Assembly: GCA_902168225.1 (NCBI GenBank)
Contig: CABHOW010000100.1
Location: forward strand, 1-39,653
From: an uncultured Flavihumibacter sp.
Lineage (GTDB): Bacteria; Bacteroidota; Bacteroidia; Chitinophagales; Chitinophagaceae
Length of the DNA: 39,653 nucleotides
Direction of reading: 5' to 3'
This document shows, in pieces, positions 7,432-15,062 of the stretch. The notes under the pieces were generated by a model that did not search any database, was not told where the DNA came from, and was given only the letters and a program-made list of their open reading frames with translations. The position numbers were made by a program, and so were the translations under genes. Position 1 is the stretch's first letter, and each line of letters starts with the position of its first letter.

Positions 7432-7462
7432 TTTGGTTGTTTAACTAATATACGTATATTTG
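7432..7462 (+). promoter_or_regulatory. Promoter and palindromic operator of the toxin-antitoxin operon
   Basis: TTTG (7432-7435), a 19-base spacer and TATATTTG (7455-7462) form a near-perfect Bacteroidota promoter. A 14-bp perfect palindrome AATATACGTATATT (7447-7460) overlaps the -7 box, and a half-site-like CGTATT follows at 7474-7479. An RHH antitoxin bound here would block its own promoter, the usual autoregulation of such operons. Confidence 0.7.
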
Positions 7463-7479
7463 TAAAAATCACACGTATT

Positions 7480-7722
7480 ATGACAACTAAACTCACACTC
7501 ACAGTGGAGAAAGATGTTATTGAACGGGCAAAGTCTTATGCCAAGGATTCCGGTAGAAGTCTTTCTGAACTTATTGAACAATACCTAGATACAATAACAC
7601 AAGAGAACAGAACTCAATCCATTTCTCCAAGGTTAAAAAAATTAGTAGGAGCCATTACCTTACCAAATGGCTTTGATGAAAAGAAGGAGCTTCAAAACTA
7701 TTTGGAGAAAAAACACTTATGA
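7480..7722 (+). CDS. RHH-type antitoxin (DUF6364-like)
   Basis: An 80-aa antitoxin. The N-terminal TTKLTLTVEKDVIERAKSYAK segment is a beta strand followed by a helix as in ribbon-helix-helix DNA-binding proteins, and GRSLSELIEQYL forms the second helix. The C-terminal part (PRLKKLVGAITLPNGFDEKKELQNYL) is the flexible toxin-binding tail typical of antitoxins paired with PIN toxins. Its stop overlaps the toxin start (ATGA), the usual translational coupling. I chose the ATG at 7480 over the longer upstream reading frame because the longer form would translate the attC-like spacer and promoter. The palindrome over the promoter is the expected operator. Confidence 0.85.
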   Translation: MTTKLTLTVEKDVIERAKSYAKDSGRSLSELIEQYLDTITQENRTQSISPRLKKLVGAITLPNGFDEKKELQNYLEKKHL

Positions 7723-8132
7723 AAAAAGTTTTCGTTGATACTAATATTTTGGTGGACCTGTTAGCCAATCGAAAGCCATTTAGTAAATATGCAATCGACA
7801 TTTTCCATGCATCTGAGAACAAGAAAATAAAACTTTTTACTTCGTCTCATTCTATTGCAACAACCTATTATTTATTAAAAAAATTTTTAGATGAAACGGC
7901 TCTTCGTAAAACGCTTTTAGGCTTAATAGACTACATGACAATCATTCCGGTTGACATAGCAATACTTACAAAAGGCCTCAGATCAAAGCGAAAGGATTTT
8001 GAAGATTCAATACAGATTTATTGCGCAACTACTATTGATAAAATTGATTGTATCGTAACTCGGAATATTAAAGATTTTAAAGGATGTGAAATACTGGTTT
8101 TACCACCGGATGAACTATGTTCAAAAATTTAA
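7719..8132 (+). CDS. PIN-domain toxin, VapC-like RNase
   Basis: A 137-aa PIN domain. The first acidic residue is D7 in VFVDTNILVDLL, the central acidic site is in RKDFEDSIQIYCA (D93/E95/D96), and the C-terminal CIVTRNIKDFK has the family's T-R-N-x-x-D-F with D119. These give the Mg-binding set expected of a VapC-type endoribonuclease that cleaves tRNA or rRNA. The 4-base overlap with the antitoxin gene gives coupled synthesis. The pair lies directly behind an attC-like repeat with its own promoter, as toxin-antitoxin cassettes do in integron arrays. The RNA target cannot be told from sequence. Confidence 0.88.
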   Translation: MKKVFVDTNILVDLLANRKPFSKYAIDIFHASENKKIKLFTSSHSIATTYYLLKKFLDETALRKTLLGLIDYMTIIPVDIAILTKGLRSKRKDFEDSIQIYCATTIDKIDCIVTRNIKDFKGCEILVLPPDELCSKI

Positions 8133-8257
8133 TGGTCTGCCCACTCTAAAACGCTTTATCAGTTGGAAATTAAAAGAAAAATATCCCTAAACTTAAATCG
8201 AGCAAAATAAAGGTTCCCCCTCATTTCCCCGTCTAACCCTTCTTTCACATAATACCT

Positions 8258-8265
8258 TATATTTA
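8258..8265 (+). promoter_or_regulatory. Weak candidate -7 element for the GNAT gene
   Basis: TATATTTA matches TAnnTTTG at 7 of 8 positions and lies 21 bases before the ATG at 8287. No convincing -33 box. The rest of 8133-8257 shows nothing recognisable. Confidence 0.3.
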
Positions 8266-8286
8266 TCTAACAAACGCTCCAATAGT

Positions 8287-8790
8287 ATGGCTGTTATTAT
8301 TCGCCCGTGGACATTGAACGACTTGCCGAACCTCACGCTATATGCGAATAATATCAATATTTGGAATAACCTCCGTAACTATTTCCCGCATCCCTATACC
8401 GAAGCCGATGCCCAGGCATGGCTCGATAAAACAATTGATGCCAGTCCACTCGTGAATTTTGCCATTGACCTCGACGGACAAGCCATTGGCGGTATCGGGC
8501 TTATTCTGAACAGCGATGTATATATCATGAGCGCCGAAATTGGCTATTGGCTGGCCGAACCTTTTTGGGGCCAAGGTATTGCCACAGAAGCGGTTCGCCA
8601 ACTAGTGGAATATACTTTCTATTACTTCGATATTGTGCGCCTATACGCCGAAGTATTTGAAACCAATAAAGCATCTATGCGGGTATTAGAAAAAAATGGT
8701 TTCTACCTGGAAGGCGTACGAAGAAAAGCCGTTTTTAAAAATGGGCTGCTCATGGACGATTTCATTTGGGTGAAACTGAGGTCTTGGTAA
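8287..8790 (+). CDS. GNAT-family N-acetyltransferase (RimJ/RimL-like)
   Basis: A 167-aa acetyl-CoA-dependent acetyltransferase of the Acetyltransf_3 type. It opens with IIRPWTLNDLPNLTLYANN, typical of RimJ/RimL relatives. The acetyl-CoA site is EPFWGQGIATEAVRQLVEYTF near residues 91-111, with the Q/R-x-x-G-x-A loop as GQGIATEA. The late motif VFETNKASMRVLEKNGF followed by EGVRRKAVFKNG is the standard end of the family. Substrate cannot be assigned; relatives acetylate ribosomal protein N-termini or small amines. It marks the return to core-like base composition after the accessory island. Confidence 0.88.
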   Translation: MAVIIRPWTLNDLPNLTLYANNINIWNNLRNYFPHPYTEADAQAWLDKTIDASPLVNFAIDLDGQAIGGIGLILNSDVYIMSAEIGYWLAEPFWGQGIATEAVRQLVEYTFYYFDIVRLYAEVFETNKASMRVLEKNGFYLEGVRRKAVFKNGLLMDDFIWVKLRSW

Positions 8791-8916
8791 ACGATCGATT
8801 TACTAATGGTCTGTTAATGCTTCCAATAATTTGAATCACTGCAAAGGTTTTTTATCAAAGCATCGTCTGAATAGTTATTGGTATCCATTATAACTACTAA
8901 CCTCAAATTGCAAGCC

Positions 8917-9159
8917 ATGCGCGTTAAAAAAAATATTGCTACCAGCGAATCCGGATTCATCTTTAACCCTTCTACCGGCGACTCTTATAGCGCCAATCCT
9001 ATCGCTGCCGAAATAATCGGATTGTTAAAAGAAGGTACCGCCGTATCGGATGTGAAAGTACAGATCCTGGATCGATACGATGTAACTGTGGCGCAGTTAG
9101 AGAAGGATTGGGACGATTTTACAAATCAGTTGAAATACGCCAATATTCTAGAGCCATAA
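8917..9159 (+). CDS. PqqD-like protein (RiPP recognition element fold)
   Basis: An 80-aa protein resembling PqqD-family chaperones, whose winged-helix fold binds peptide leaders in RiPP pathways. Landmarks are FIFNPSTGDSYSANPIAAEIIGLL (strand, then the helix), followed by VSDVKVQILDRYDVTVAQLEKDW and a C-terminal helix ending in LKYANIL, the pattern of PqqD members (L-N-x-T-A/G-x-x-I-W-x-x-L). I used the ATG at 8917; an upstream TTG adds an unlikely N-terminus. It is the first gene of a co-directional cluster and precedes an ATP-grasp gene by 41 bases. No short precursor peptide gene is evident nearby, so its partner is unclear; it may work on a non-ribosomal or distant substrate. Confidence 0.75.
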   Translation: MRVKKNIATSESGFIFNPSTGDSYSANPIAAEIIGLLKEGTAVSDVKVQILDRYDVTVAQLEKDWDDFTNQLKYANILEP

Positions 9160-9200
9160 GAATAACCTTCTTTATCACCCCACTACCTAAATCTTTTATA

Positions 9201-10253
9201 ATGAGTGCTAACAAACATAAACTCACCATTGCGGTAACAGCATTGAATGCCATCGATAGTCCGGGCCCCGGAATAGCGGTAATAAGGGCTTTGAGAGAGG
9301 GATTAGGAGAGGATATCCGAATTATCGGTCTTTCTTATGAAACGCTGGAGCCCGGTATTTATATGCGCGATGTGGTTGATAAAACCTATCAAATTACATA
9401 TCCTGCTGCCGGTACAGAAGTGTTGCTAAACCGACTAAAATATATTCACGAGAAAGAAAATATGGATGTACTCATTCCCAACTTCGATGCGGAATTATAC
9501 AATTTCATGAAACTGGCACCTACGCTGAAAAGCCTCGGTATTGCTACATTTCTGCCAAGTTTTGAACAATTTGAAGCAAGGGATAAAATTAATTTATACC
9601 AGTTTGGTACCAGATACGGATTAACAGTACCCGCCGATAAAATTATTTATACCGTAGAGGAATTATATGCTTGTGCGGAACTATTTGGTTACCCGTTGGT
9701 GGTTAAAGGTAAATACTATGATGCAGTAGTTGCCTATACTATGGAACAGGCCCAAAAAGCTTTTTACAAAATTTCAGCTAAATGGGGTTATCCGATTATC
9801 GTACAACAATTTATTACGGGTACGGAGGTAAATATTGCGGTATTAGGTGATGGTAAAGGCAATACCATCAGCAGTGTACCCATGAAGAAATTATATATCA
9901 CCGATAAAGGAAAAGCCTGGGCAGGTATTACTTTGGAAGACAATACGCTTCAAGAACTGGCGAAAAAATTTGTGAAAGCAACTAATTGGAAAGGCGGTTG
10001 CGAACTGGAAATTATGCGCACGCAAGAAGGCGTTCCTTATATCATGGAAATAAATCCTCGCTTTCCGGCATGGATCTATTTAACAGCAGCATCCGGACAA
10101 AACCAGCCGGCTTCCTTAGTAAAAATGGCTTTGGGGGAAGAGGTAGCGCCCTATACAGATTATGAAGTGGGGAAAATATTTATTCGATATTCTTGGGATC
10201 ATATTACCGATGTGAGTGAGTTTCAGAAAATAAGTGGGTTCGGAGAATTATGA
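9201..10253 (+). CDS. ATP-grasp ligase
   Basis: A 350-aa ATP-grasp enzyme, of the fold that activates carboxylates as acyl-phosphates for attack by an amine or thiol. The N-terminal Rossmann-like lobe begins with TIAVTALNAIDSPGPGIAVI (residues 9-28), resembling the CarB-type pre-ATP-grasp domain. The ATP lobe includes GYPLVVKGKYYDAVVAY near 163-179, VQQFITGTEVNIAVL near 201-215 and the metal-binding end CELEIMR (267-273) and MEINPRFPAW (282-291), where E283 and N285 are the expected Mg ligands. A longer reading frame from 9108 overlaps the pqqD-like gene and lacks family similarity, so I start at the ATG at 9201. Substrates are unknown; coupling of PqqD-like and ATP-grasp genes suggests peptide or amino-acid ligation. 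Confidence 0.85.
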   Translation: MSANKHKLTIAVTALNAIDSPGPGIAVIRALREGLGEDIRIIGLSYETLEPGIYMRDVVDKTYQITYPAAGTEVLLNRLKYIHEKENMDVLIPNFDAELYNFMKLAPTLKSLGIATFLPSFEQFEARDKINLYQFGTRYGLTVPADKIIYTVEELYACAELFGYPLVVKGKYYDAVVAYTMEQAQKAFYKISAKWGYPIIVQQFITGTEVNIAVLGDGKGNTISSVPMKKLYITDKGKAWAGITLEDNTLQELAKKFVKATNWKGGCELEIMRTQEGVPYIMEINPRFPAWIYLTAASGQNQPASLVKMALGEEVAPYTDYEVGKIFIRYSWDHITDVSEFQKISGFGEL

Positions 10254-10267
10254 TTGATAAGCATTAA

Positions 10268-10291
10268 CCACAAAGACACGAAGACACGAAG
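10268..10291. repeat. Octamer tandem repeat in the ATP-grasp/decarboxylase gap
   Basis: Three consecutive 8-nt units: CCACAAAG, ACACGAAG, ACACGAAG. The 62-base gap between the two genes holds this and little else. Similar short CACAAAGACACGAAG strings occur between genes in many unrelated bacteria, from memory. Confidence 0.6.
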
Positions 10292-10315
10292 TTTATAAAA
10301 TAAAAAAGGTATAAT

Positions 10316-11674
10316 ATGCAAAAATTAAGATATGAAAGCCCCAGTATTCAAAAAATGAATGCAGGTTTGATGAATAAATTTGGTACGCGTACAGAGTATG
10401 AAGCTGTAAAACAAATTGATGGGGTATCGGTAAAATCGATGATTGAAAAATATGGTTCTCCTGTATTTGTGATCAGCGAAAAAACGATCAGAAGAACTTA
10501 TCGGAATGCAGTTCGTGCTTTTACAACAAGATATCCTAAAGTGCAATTTGCGTGGAGTTATAAAACCAATTATATCAATGCCGTATGTAATATTTTTCAT
10601 CAAGAAGGTAGCTGGGGTGAAGTGGTGAGTGGTTTTGAATATCGTAAAGCATTGGGTAATGGCGTTCCCGGTGATAAAATTATTTTTAACGGTCCGGAAA
10701 AAACAGAGGCTGAATTAATACTGGCCATTAACAATGATTCGCTGATTCATATCGATCATTTCGAAGAACTCTATCAATTGATTGATCTGGCAGATACCCT
10801 GAATAAAAAACCGCGTGTAGCTATTCGCGTGAATATGGATACCGGTATTTACCCCATGTGGGATCGATTCGGATTCAATTATGAGAACGGACAGGCCTGG
10901 CAAGCCATGAATAAAATTGTTGCTTCAGGAAAACTACAATTAACAGGTTTGCATTGCCATATCGGAACCTTCATGCTCAGTACAGAAGCGTATGCTATTG
11001 CTGTAAGAAAGTTGGGCGATCTTGCCTGGAATGCAAAAACGCAATTGAATACACTGATAAAATATCTGGATATGGGTGGTGGCTTACCCAGTGCAAATAA
11101 TTTACGTGGGGCTTATATGCCTGCGGCAGATATGATACCCAGTATCGATGAATTTGCAGAAGCCATCACCGGTGCTTTACTAAATATTGGTTTTGCTAAT
11201 AGTGAATTGCCTTTATTGATTTTAGAAAGCGGAAGAGCCTTGATCGATGATGCCGGTTATTTATTGGGAACCGTGATCGCCAACAAAAGATTGAGCGACG
11301 GTCGTAAAGCTACTATCATGGATTTTGGTGTAAATTTATTATTTACTGCTTTTTGGTATGAGCATAAAATGAGTCCGGCTCAAGATTTTACACATCATAC
11401 AGAAGATATGGTTTTATATGGCCCCTTATGTATGAATATTGATGTGGTAAGAAGTAGCATCAATATGCCTTTGTTGAATAGGGGAGATCATGTAGTAGTG
11501 CATAAGGTTGGGGCTTATAATATGACGCAATGGATGCAGTTTATTCAAATGAGACCTAATGTGGTGTTGATAGATGAGCAAGGAAATACGCATTTGATCA
11601 GAGAAGCTGAAACCCTGGAATATATTGAACAGATGGAAAAAATGCCCGCTCATTTAAAAACAATCGAACTATAA
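10316..11674 (+). CDS. PLP-dependent decarboxylase of the DAP/ornithine decarboxylase fold
   Basis: A 452-aa fold-type III PLP enzyme of the LysA/ODC group. The PLP lysine is K83 in FAWSYKTNY. HCHIGTF (213-219), GGGLP (254-258) and LESGR (303-307) bind the PLP phosphate and ring. The catalytic cysteine region reads YGPLCMNIDVV (368-378); the Cys (C372) and the downstream Asp (D376) are kept, but the usual G-P-x-C-E-S-x-D is altered to CMNID. It also has an N-terminal extension of about 35 residues before the barrel. These differences argue against plain diaminopimelate decarboxylase and for a different amino acid or peptide-linked substrate. It sits between an ATP-grasp gene and a urea-transporter/M23 gene that starts 2 bases after its stop. 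Family firm; substrate unknown. Confidence 0.82.
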   Translation: MQKLRYESPSIQKMNAGLMNKFGTRTEYEAVKQIDGVSVKSMIEKYGSPVFVISEKTIRRTYRNAVRAFTTRYPKVQFAWSYKTNYINAVCNIFHQEGSWGEVVSGFEYRKALGNGVPGDKIIFNGPEKTEAELILAINNDSLIHIDHFEELYQLIDLADTLNKKPRVAIRVNMDTGIYPMWDRFGFNYENGQAWQAMNKIVASGKLQLTGLHCHIGTFMLSTEAYAIAVRKLGDLAWNAKTQLNTLIKYLDMGGGLPSANNLRGAYMPAADMIPSIDEFAEAITGALLNIGFANSELPLLILESGRALIDDAGYLLGTVIANKRLSDGRKATIMDFGVNLLFTAFWYEHKMSPAQDFTHHTEDMVLYGPLCMNIDVVRSSINMPLLNRGDHVVVHKVGAYNMTQWMQFIQMRPNVVLIDEQGNTHLIREAETLEYIEQMEKMPAHLKTIEL

Positions 11675-11676
11675 TA

Positions 11677-13866
11677 TTGCGTTATAAATCATTTATATCA
11701 TTCCTGGTTTATTTGGCTCATGCTGTGCTGAACAGTTATGCGATGCTTTTCTTTAGTAACCAAAAATTATTTGGGGCGCTTATACTAATTGTTTCTTTTT
11801 TTAATCCATTTACAGGTATAGGAGGTTTATCTGCAACCATTATTGCCGTAATTGCAGCTTATGGTATTGGGTTTAGCAGCGATCAGGTAAAAACAGGTTT
11901 TTATACCTATAGTGCTTTGCTCTTGGGCTTAGGCATGGGTACATTTTACGAGTTGAGTATGGGTTATTGGCTATTGCTTCCCCTGGCATCTTTAGTGGCC
12001 GTATTAGTTTCAGCAGCATTGATTGCTAAACTAGGTAAGCAAAATTTACCCGCTTTATCACTTTCCTTTATCCTAACTTTTTGGTTAGTAATACTCGCAT
12101 CAAAAGAGTTCACAGCTGTTGGTTTAACGCAAAGAAATATCTATTGGCTAAATGAAATGTATGCAACCGGTGGTAGTAAACTCATACAATTGATTCAGCA
12201 GATTGATAGTTTGGATATACCCGATGCTGTTGCAGGTTTTCTGCGTTCTCTTAGTGCTATCTTGTTTCAAAGCAATATAGCTGCAGGTATTTTATTGGTT
12301 ATCGGTTTATTGATCTATTCTCGTATTGCCTTACTATTGTCTATTCTAGGATATGCTACGGCCATGATTTTTATCTCGCTGATGGGTGCCGGCGGGGTTG
12401 GCATTAATTATTATAATGTAGGCACTAATTTTATGTTGGTTGCTATTGCCCTGGGGGGCTTTTATATTATTCCTTCTACCCGTTCCTTTCTATGGGCTAT
12501 TATAACGGTACCCATATCTTATTTGCTTGTGCTCGGCCTAAGCAAAATAACATACACTTGGGGGTTACCCGTTTTTTCATTGCCCTTTTGTATTACCGTG
12601 ATACTATTTTTATACTGTTTGCAATTACGTAAAACACCCGGCAAACTGGTACTTACACCTGTACAATACTATAGCCCTGAAATAAATTTATATACCTATA
12701 TCAATGAGAAGGAGAGATGGATGAATACCGTGTACCATCAATTGGCATTGCCCTTTATGGGAGAATGGATGGTGAGTCAAGGTTATGATGGCGATCTTAC
12801 ACATAAGGGCGATTGGGCAAAGGCACTCGATTTTGTGATACTCGATAATGAAATGAAAACCTATCGTTTCCCCGGTAATTTACCCGAACATTTTTATTGC
12901 TATAATAAACCTGTACTCGCTCCGGCAGATGGAACGGTGGTGGAGATCATTGATTTTATTGAGGATAATGAAATTGGAGGAAATAATACCCAACAAAATT
13001 GGGGTAATACCATTGTGATCAAACATGCCGAAGGATTATATACTAAGCTATCTCATCTTAAAAAACATTCTTTCAAAGTAGCAAAAGGGGCTTTCGTAAA
13101 AAAAGGAGAAATTATTGCGCATGTTGGTAACTCAGGCCGTTCGCCCGAACCCCATTTGCATTTTCAGGTACAAGCCAATCCTTATGTAGGTAGCAAAACA
13201 ATCAGTTATCCGTTTGCTTATTTTACGGTAAGAGATAATAGTAATATTCTTTTGAATAATTTTAAAATACCCAAGGAAGGTAGTTTTATCAGTAATATCA
13301 TCGGTAACGATCAGCTTCAGCAGGCATTCAATTTTCAACCCGGATTATTGGTGAAAGTAAATGCGAAGGATTTTCAAGAAGAAGAGTGGGAAGTGTTCAC
13401 CAGCGTATATAACGAAACTTATTTTTACTGTAAACAAACAAAAGCGGCTGCTTATTTTAAGCATAATGGCAATGCTTTTTACTTTACCCATTTTATGGGT
13501 GAAAAAGATAACCTGCTCTTCTATTTTTATGAAGCTGCTTATAAAGTGTTATTGAGTTCAGAGAATAAAATAAATGTTAAAGACAATTTCCCACTGAGTG
13601 TTTATTCTTTAAATGCCGTCAAATGGTTACAGGATCTATTGTCGCCATTTTACATTTTTATAAATATGCAATTCCAATCTGAAGTGAAGAAAGACAGTAA
13701 TACATTAACCGGTAACAGCATATCCTTTACCAGTAAAAAACTATTGAATTTGTTTGGGAAAGAAAAGCACTTATCAACAGCGCATGTAAAAATTGAAAAT
13801 AATCGATTACATTCTTTTACTGTACAAACTAATAACAAAACAATAGCAGCAATATGCACGGTATAA
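11677..13866 (+). CDS. Urea-transporter-domain / M23 metallopeptidase fusion
   Basis: A 729-aa membrane protein. Residues about 15-320 form a urea-transporter (UT) type channel with its internal duplication: both halves have an S-x-A-x-x-F-x-S-N-x-x-x-G-x-L-L/I pattern (near 20-36 and 193-209). Residues about 360-500 are an M23 (LytM/lysostaphin-like) peptidase with all zinc and catalytic positions visible: H376 and D385 in LTHKGDWAKALDF, H460 in KLSHLKK, H493 and H495 in HLHF. The last 220 residues are not recognised. The start is TTG at 11677; the first ATG (residue 23) would cut into the conserved first UT segment. It starts 2 bases after the decarboxylase gene and overlaps the next gene by 13 bases, so it belongs to the same operon. 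Whether it moves urea or another small neutral molecule is unknown. Confidence 0.85.
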   Translation: MRYKSFISFLVYLAHAVLNSYAMLFFSNQKLFGALILIVSFFNPFTGIGGLSATIIAVIAAYGIGFSSDQVKTGFYTYSALLLGLGMGTFYELSMGYWLLLPLASLVAVLVSAALIAKLGKQNLPALSLSFILTFWLVILASKEFTAVGLTQRNIYWLNEMYATGGSKLIQLIQQIDSLDIPDAVAGFLRSLSAILFQSNIAAGILLVIGLLIYSRIALLLSILGYATAMIFISLMGAGGVGINYYNVGTNFMLVAIALGGFYIIPSTRSFLWAIITVPISYLLVLGLSKITYTWGLPVFSLPFCITVILFLYCLQLRKTPGKLVLTPVQYYSPEINLYTYINEKERWMNTVYHQLALPFMGEWMVSQGYDGDLTHKGDWAKALDFVILDNEMKTYRFPGNLPEHFYCYNKPVLAPADGTVVEIIDFIEDNEIGGNNTQQNWGNTIVIKHAEGLYTKLSHLKKHSFKVAKGAFVKKGEIIAHVGNSGRSPEPHLHFQVQANPYVGSKTISYPFAYFTVRDNSNILLNNFKIPKEGSFISNIIGNDQLQQAFNFQPGLLVKVNAKDFQEEEWEVFTSVYNETYFYCKQTKAAAYFKHNGNAFYFTHFMGEKDNLLFYFYEAAYKVLLSSENKINVKDNFPLSVYSLNAVKWLQDLLSPFYIFINMQFQSEVKKDSNTLTGNSISFTSKKLLNLFGKEKHLSTAHVKIENNRLHSFTVQTNNKTIAAICTV

Positions 13867-15062
13867 AAAAAATATGTTTTTTGGTATTATCACTGATAGC
13901 TTTACATAGTAACGCACAAACAACATGGAGCTATGATGAAGTGAATACTAAAAGTTATGCCTTATACGAGAAAAGTGCATGGAAAGAGTTGCTTCTTTAC
14001 GGAAAAGAAGCCATAACAGCCAAGCAAGATTTTAAATTGCTAAGACTAAGATTAGGGTATGCAGCTTTTATGTTGGGAAACTATAGCGAAGCCTTAAACC
14101 AATATCAACAGGTTTTGAAAAACGATTCATATAACACAACAGCACATTATTATATTTGGTTATGTAGAAAATATTTAAACCAGCACGATTTGGCAGATCA
14201 TGAGTTAGCCTTTTTTTCAAAAGAAGATCTAGCTAAAGAAAAACTTACCAAGCTGGCATTTACACAAGTAGGTATAGAAGCAAGTTTAAAAACCACAGAT
14301 AATACTTTAAGAGGAAATACGAATTATGAAAAGTTGGAAATAAGTAACCGCTTTGGCTGGAATATCCATATGACACAAGCGGTTGCTTTGTTTAATCAGA
14401 ATATTTATTTTGCAAATCCGGCGCGGCCACCCATACCCGGATTTCCACCACCGCCCGTTACTTACAGAACCAGCAGTATTAACCAAACAGAATATTATAA
14501 TAGGCTTACGATCAATATGGGTAGAAATTGGCAGGTAAAAGGTGCCTATCATTATACCTATACTCCGGTTGACAATAATACTTTTAAAAACCAAACAGTA
14601 TTCGGGGCTTTAAAGTATTATAATACCTATTTTGATTTTCAAGCGTCGGCTAATTTCTCTTCTGTTTCTGATACCAGTATCAGTCAGTATGATGCGCAAC
14701 TGGGCATATATCCATTAGGAAATTTATCCTTGTATAGTTTTTCTACTGCCATCATAAGAAATAGACCGAGTGGATCTGCATTTAACTTCAAACAAATAGT
14801 TGGCGTTCAGGTGGCGAAAAAACTATGGGTAGAAGCTAATGTAACCTTGGGAAAATTTTCAGATTTATTTGAAAATGATGCGATGTATATCTATAATCAG
14901 ATCGATCCCAACCAATTTAAAGGTGGCTTAACAGCCTATGCAAGTTTATATCCCAAATGTGTACTTGCCATAGGCTATACATTAGAACAACGAATAATTT
15001 CAAACACTACAAATACATTTAATCAACATTCAATCACAGGAGGTTTATCATGGAAATTCTAA
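13854..15062 (+). CDS. Secreted TPR plus outer-membrane beta-barrel protein (YaiO-like)
   Basis: A 402-aa protein with a clear signal peptide (MHGIKKICFLVLSLIALHSNAQ, cut near residue 22). Residues about 30-130 contain TPR-like helices (LRLRLGYAAFMLGNYSEALNQYQQVLK). Residues about 150-402 are rich in alternating aromatic/polar strands and end in GGLSWKF, with a terminal Phe as in outer-membrane barrels. This is the domain order of YaiO-family outer-membrane proteins. It overlaps the preceding gene by 13 bases, and its own last 13 bases overlap the next gene. In the cluster it could form an outer-membrane port or anchor for the product made in the cytosol; that is inference. Confidence 0.78.
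   Translation: MHGIKKICFLVLSLIALHSNAQTTWSYDEVNTKSYALYEKSAWKELLLYGKEAITAKQDFKLLRLRLGYAAFMLGNYSEALNQYQQVLKNDSYNTTAHYYIWLCRKYLNQHDLADHELAFFSKEDLAKEKLTKLAFTQVGIEASLKTTDNTLRGNTNYEKLEISNRFGWNIHMTQAVALFNQNIYFANPARPPIPGFPPPPVTYRTSSINQTEYYNRLTINMGRNWQVKGAYHYTYTPVDNNTFKNQTVFGALKYYNTYFDFQASANFSSVSDTSISQYDAQLGIYPLGNLSLYSFSTAIIRNRPSGSAFNFKQIVGVQVAKKLWVEANVTLGKFSDLFENDAMYIYNQIDPNQFKGGLTAYASLYPKCVLAIGYTLEQRIISNTTNTFNQHSITGGLSWKF

Noticed and set aside
7221..7448. 75-aa ORF across the second attC-like spacer
   Set aside because: It is made of the inverted repeat itself, with no ribosome site or protein-like pattern.
4175..8286. Transposon or prophage as carrier of the island
   Set aside because: No transposase, integrase or phage structural gene is visible, and no terminal repeats flank the whole stretch.
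9108..9200. Extended start of the ATP-grasp gene overlapping the PqqD-like gene
   Set aside because: The added residues are a frame-shifted reading of the PqqD-like C-terminus.
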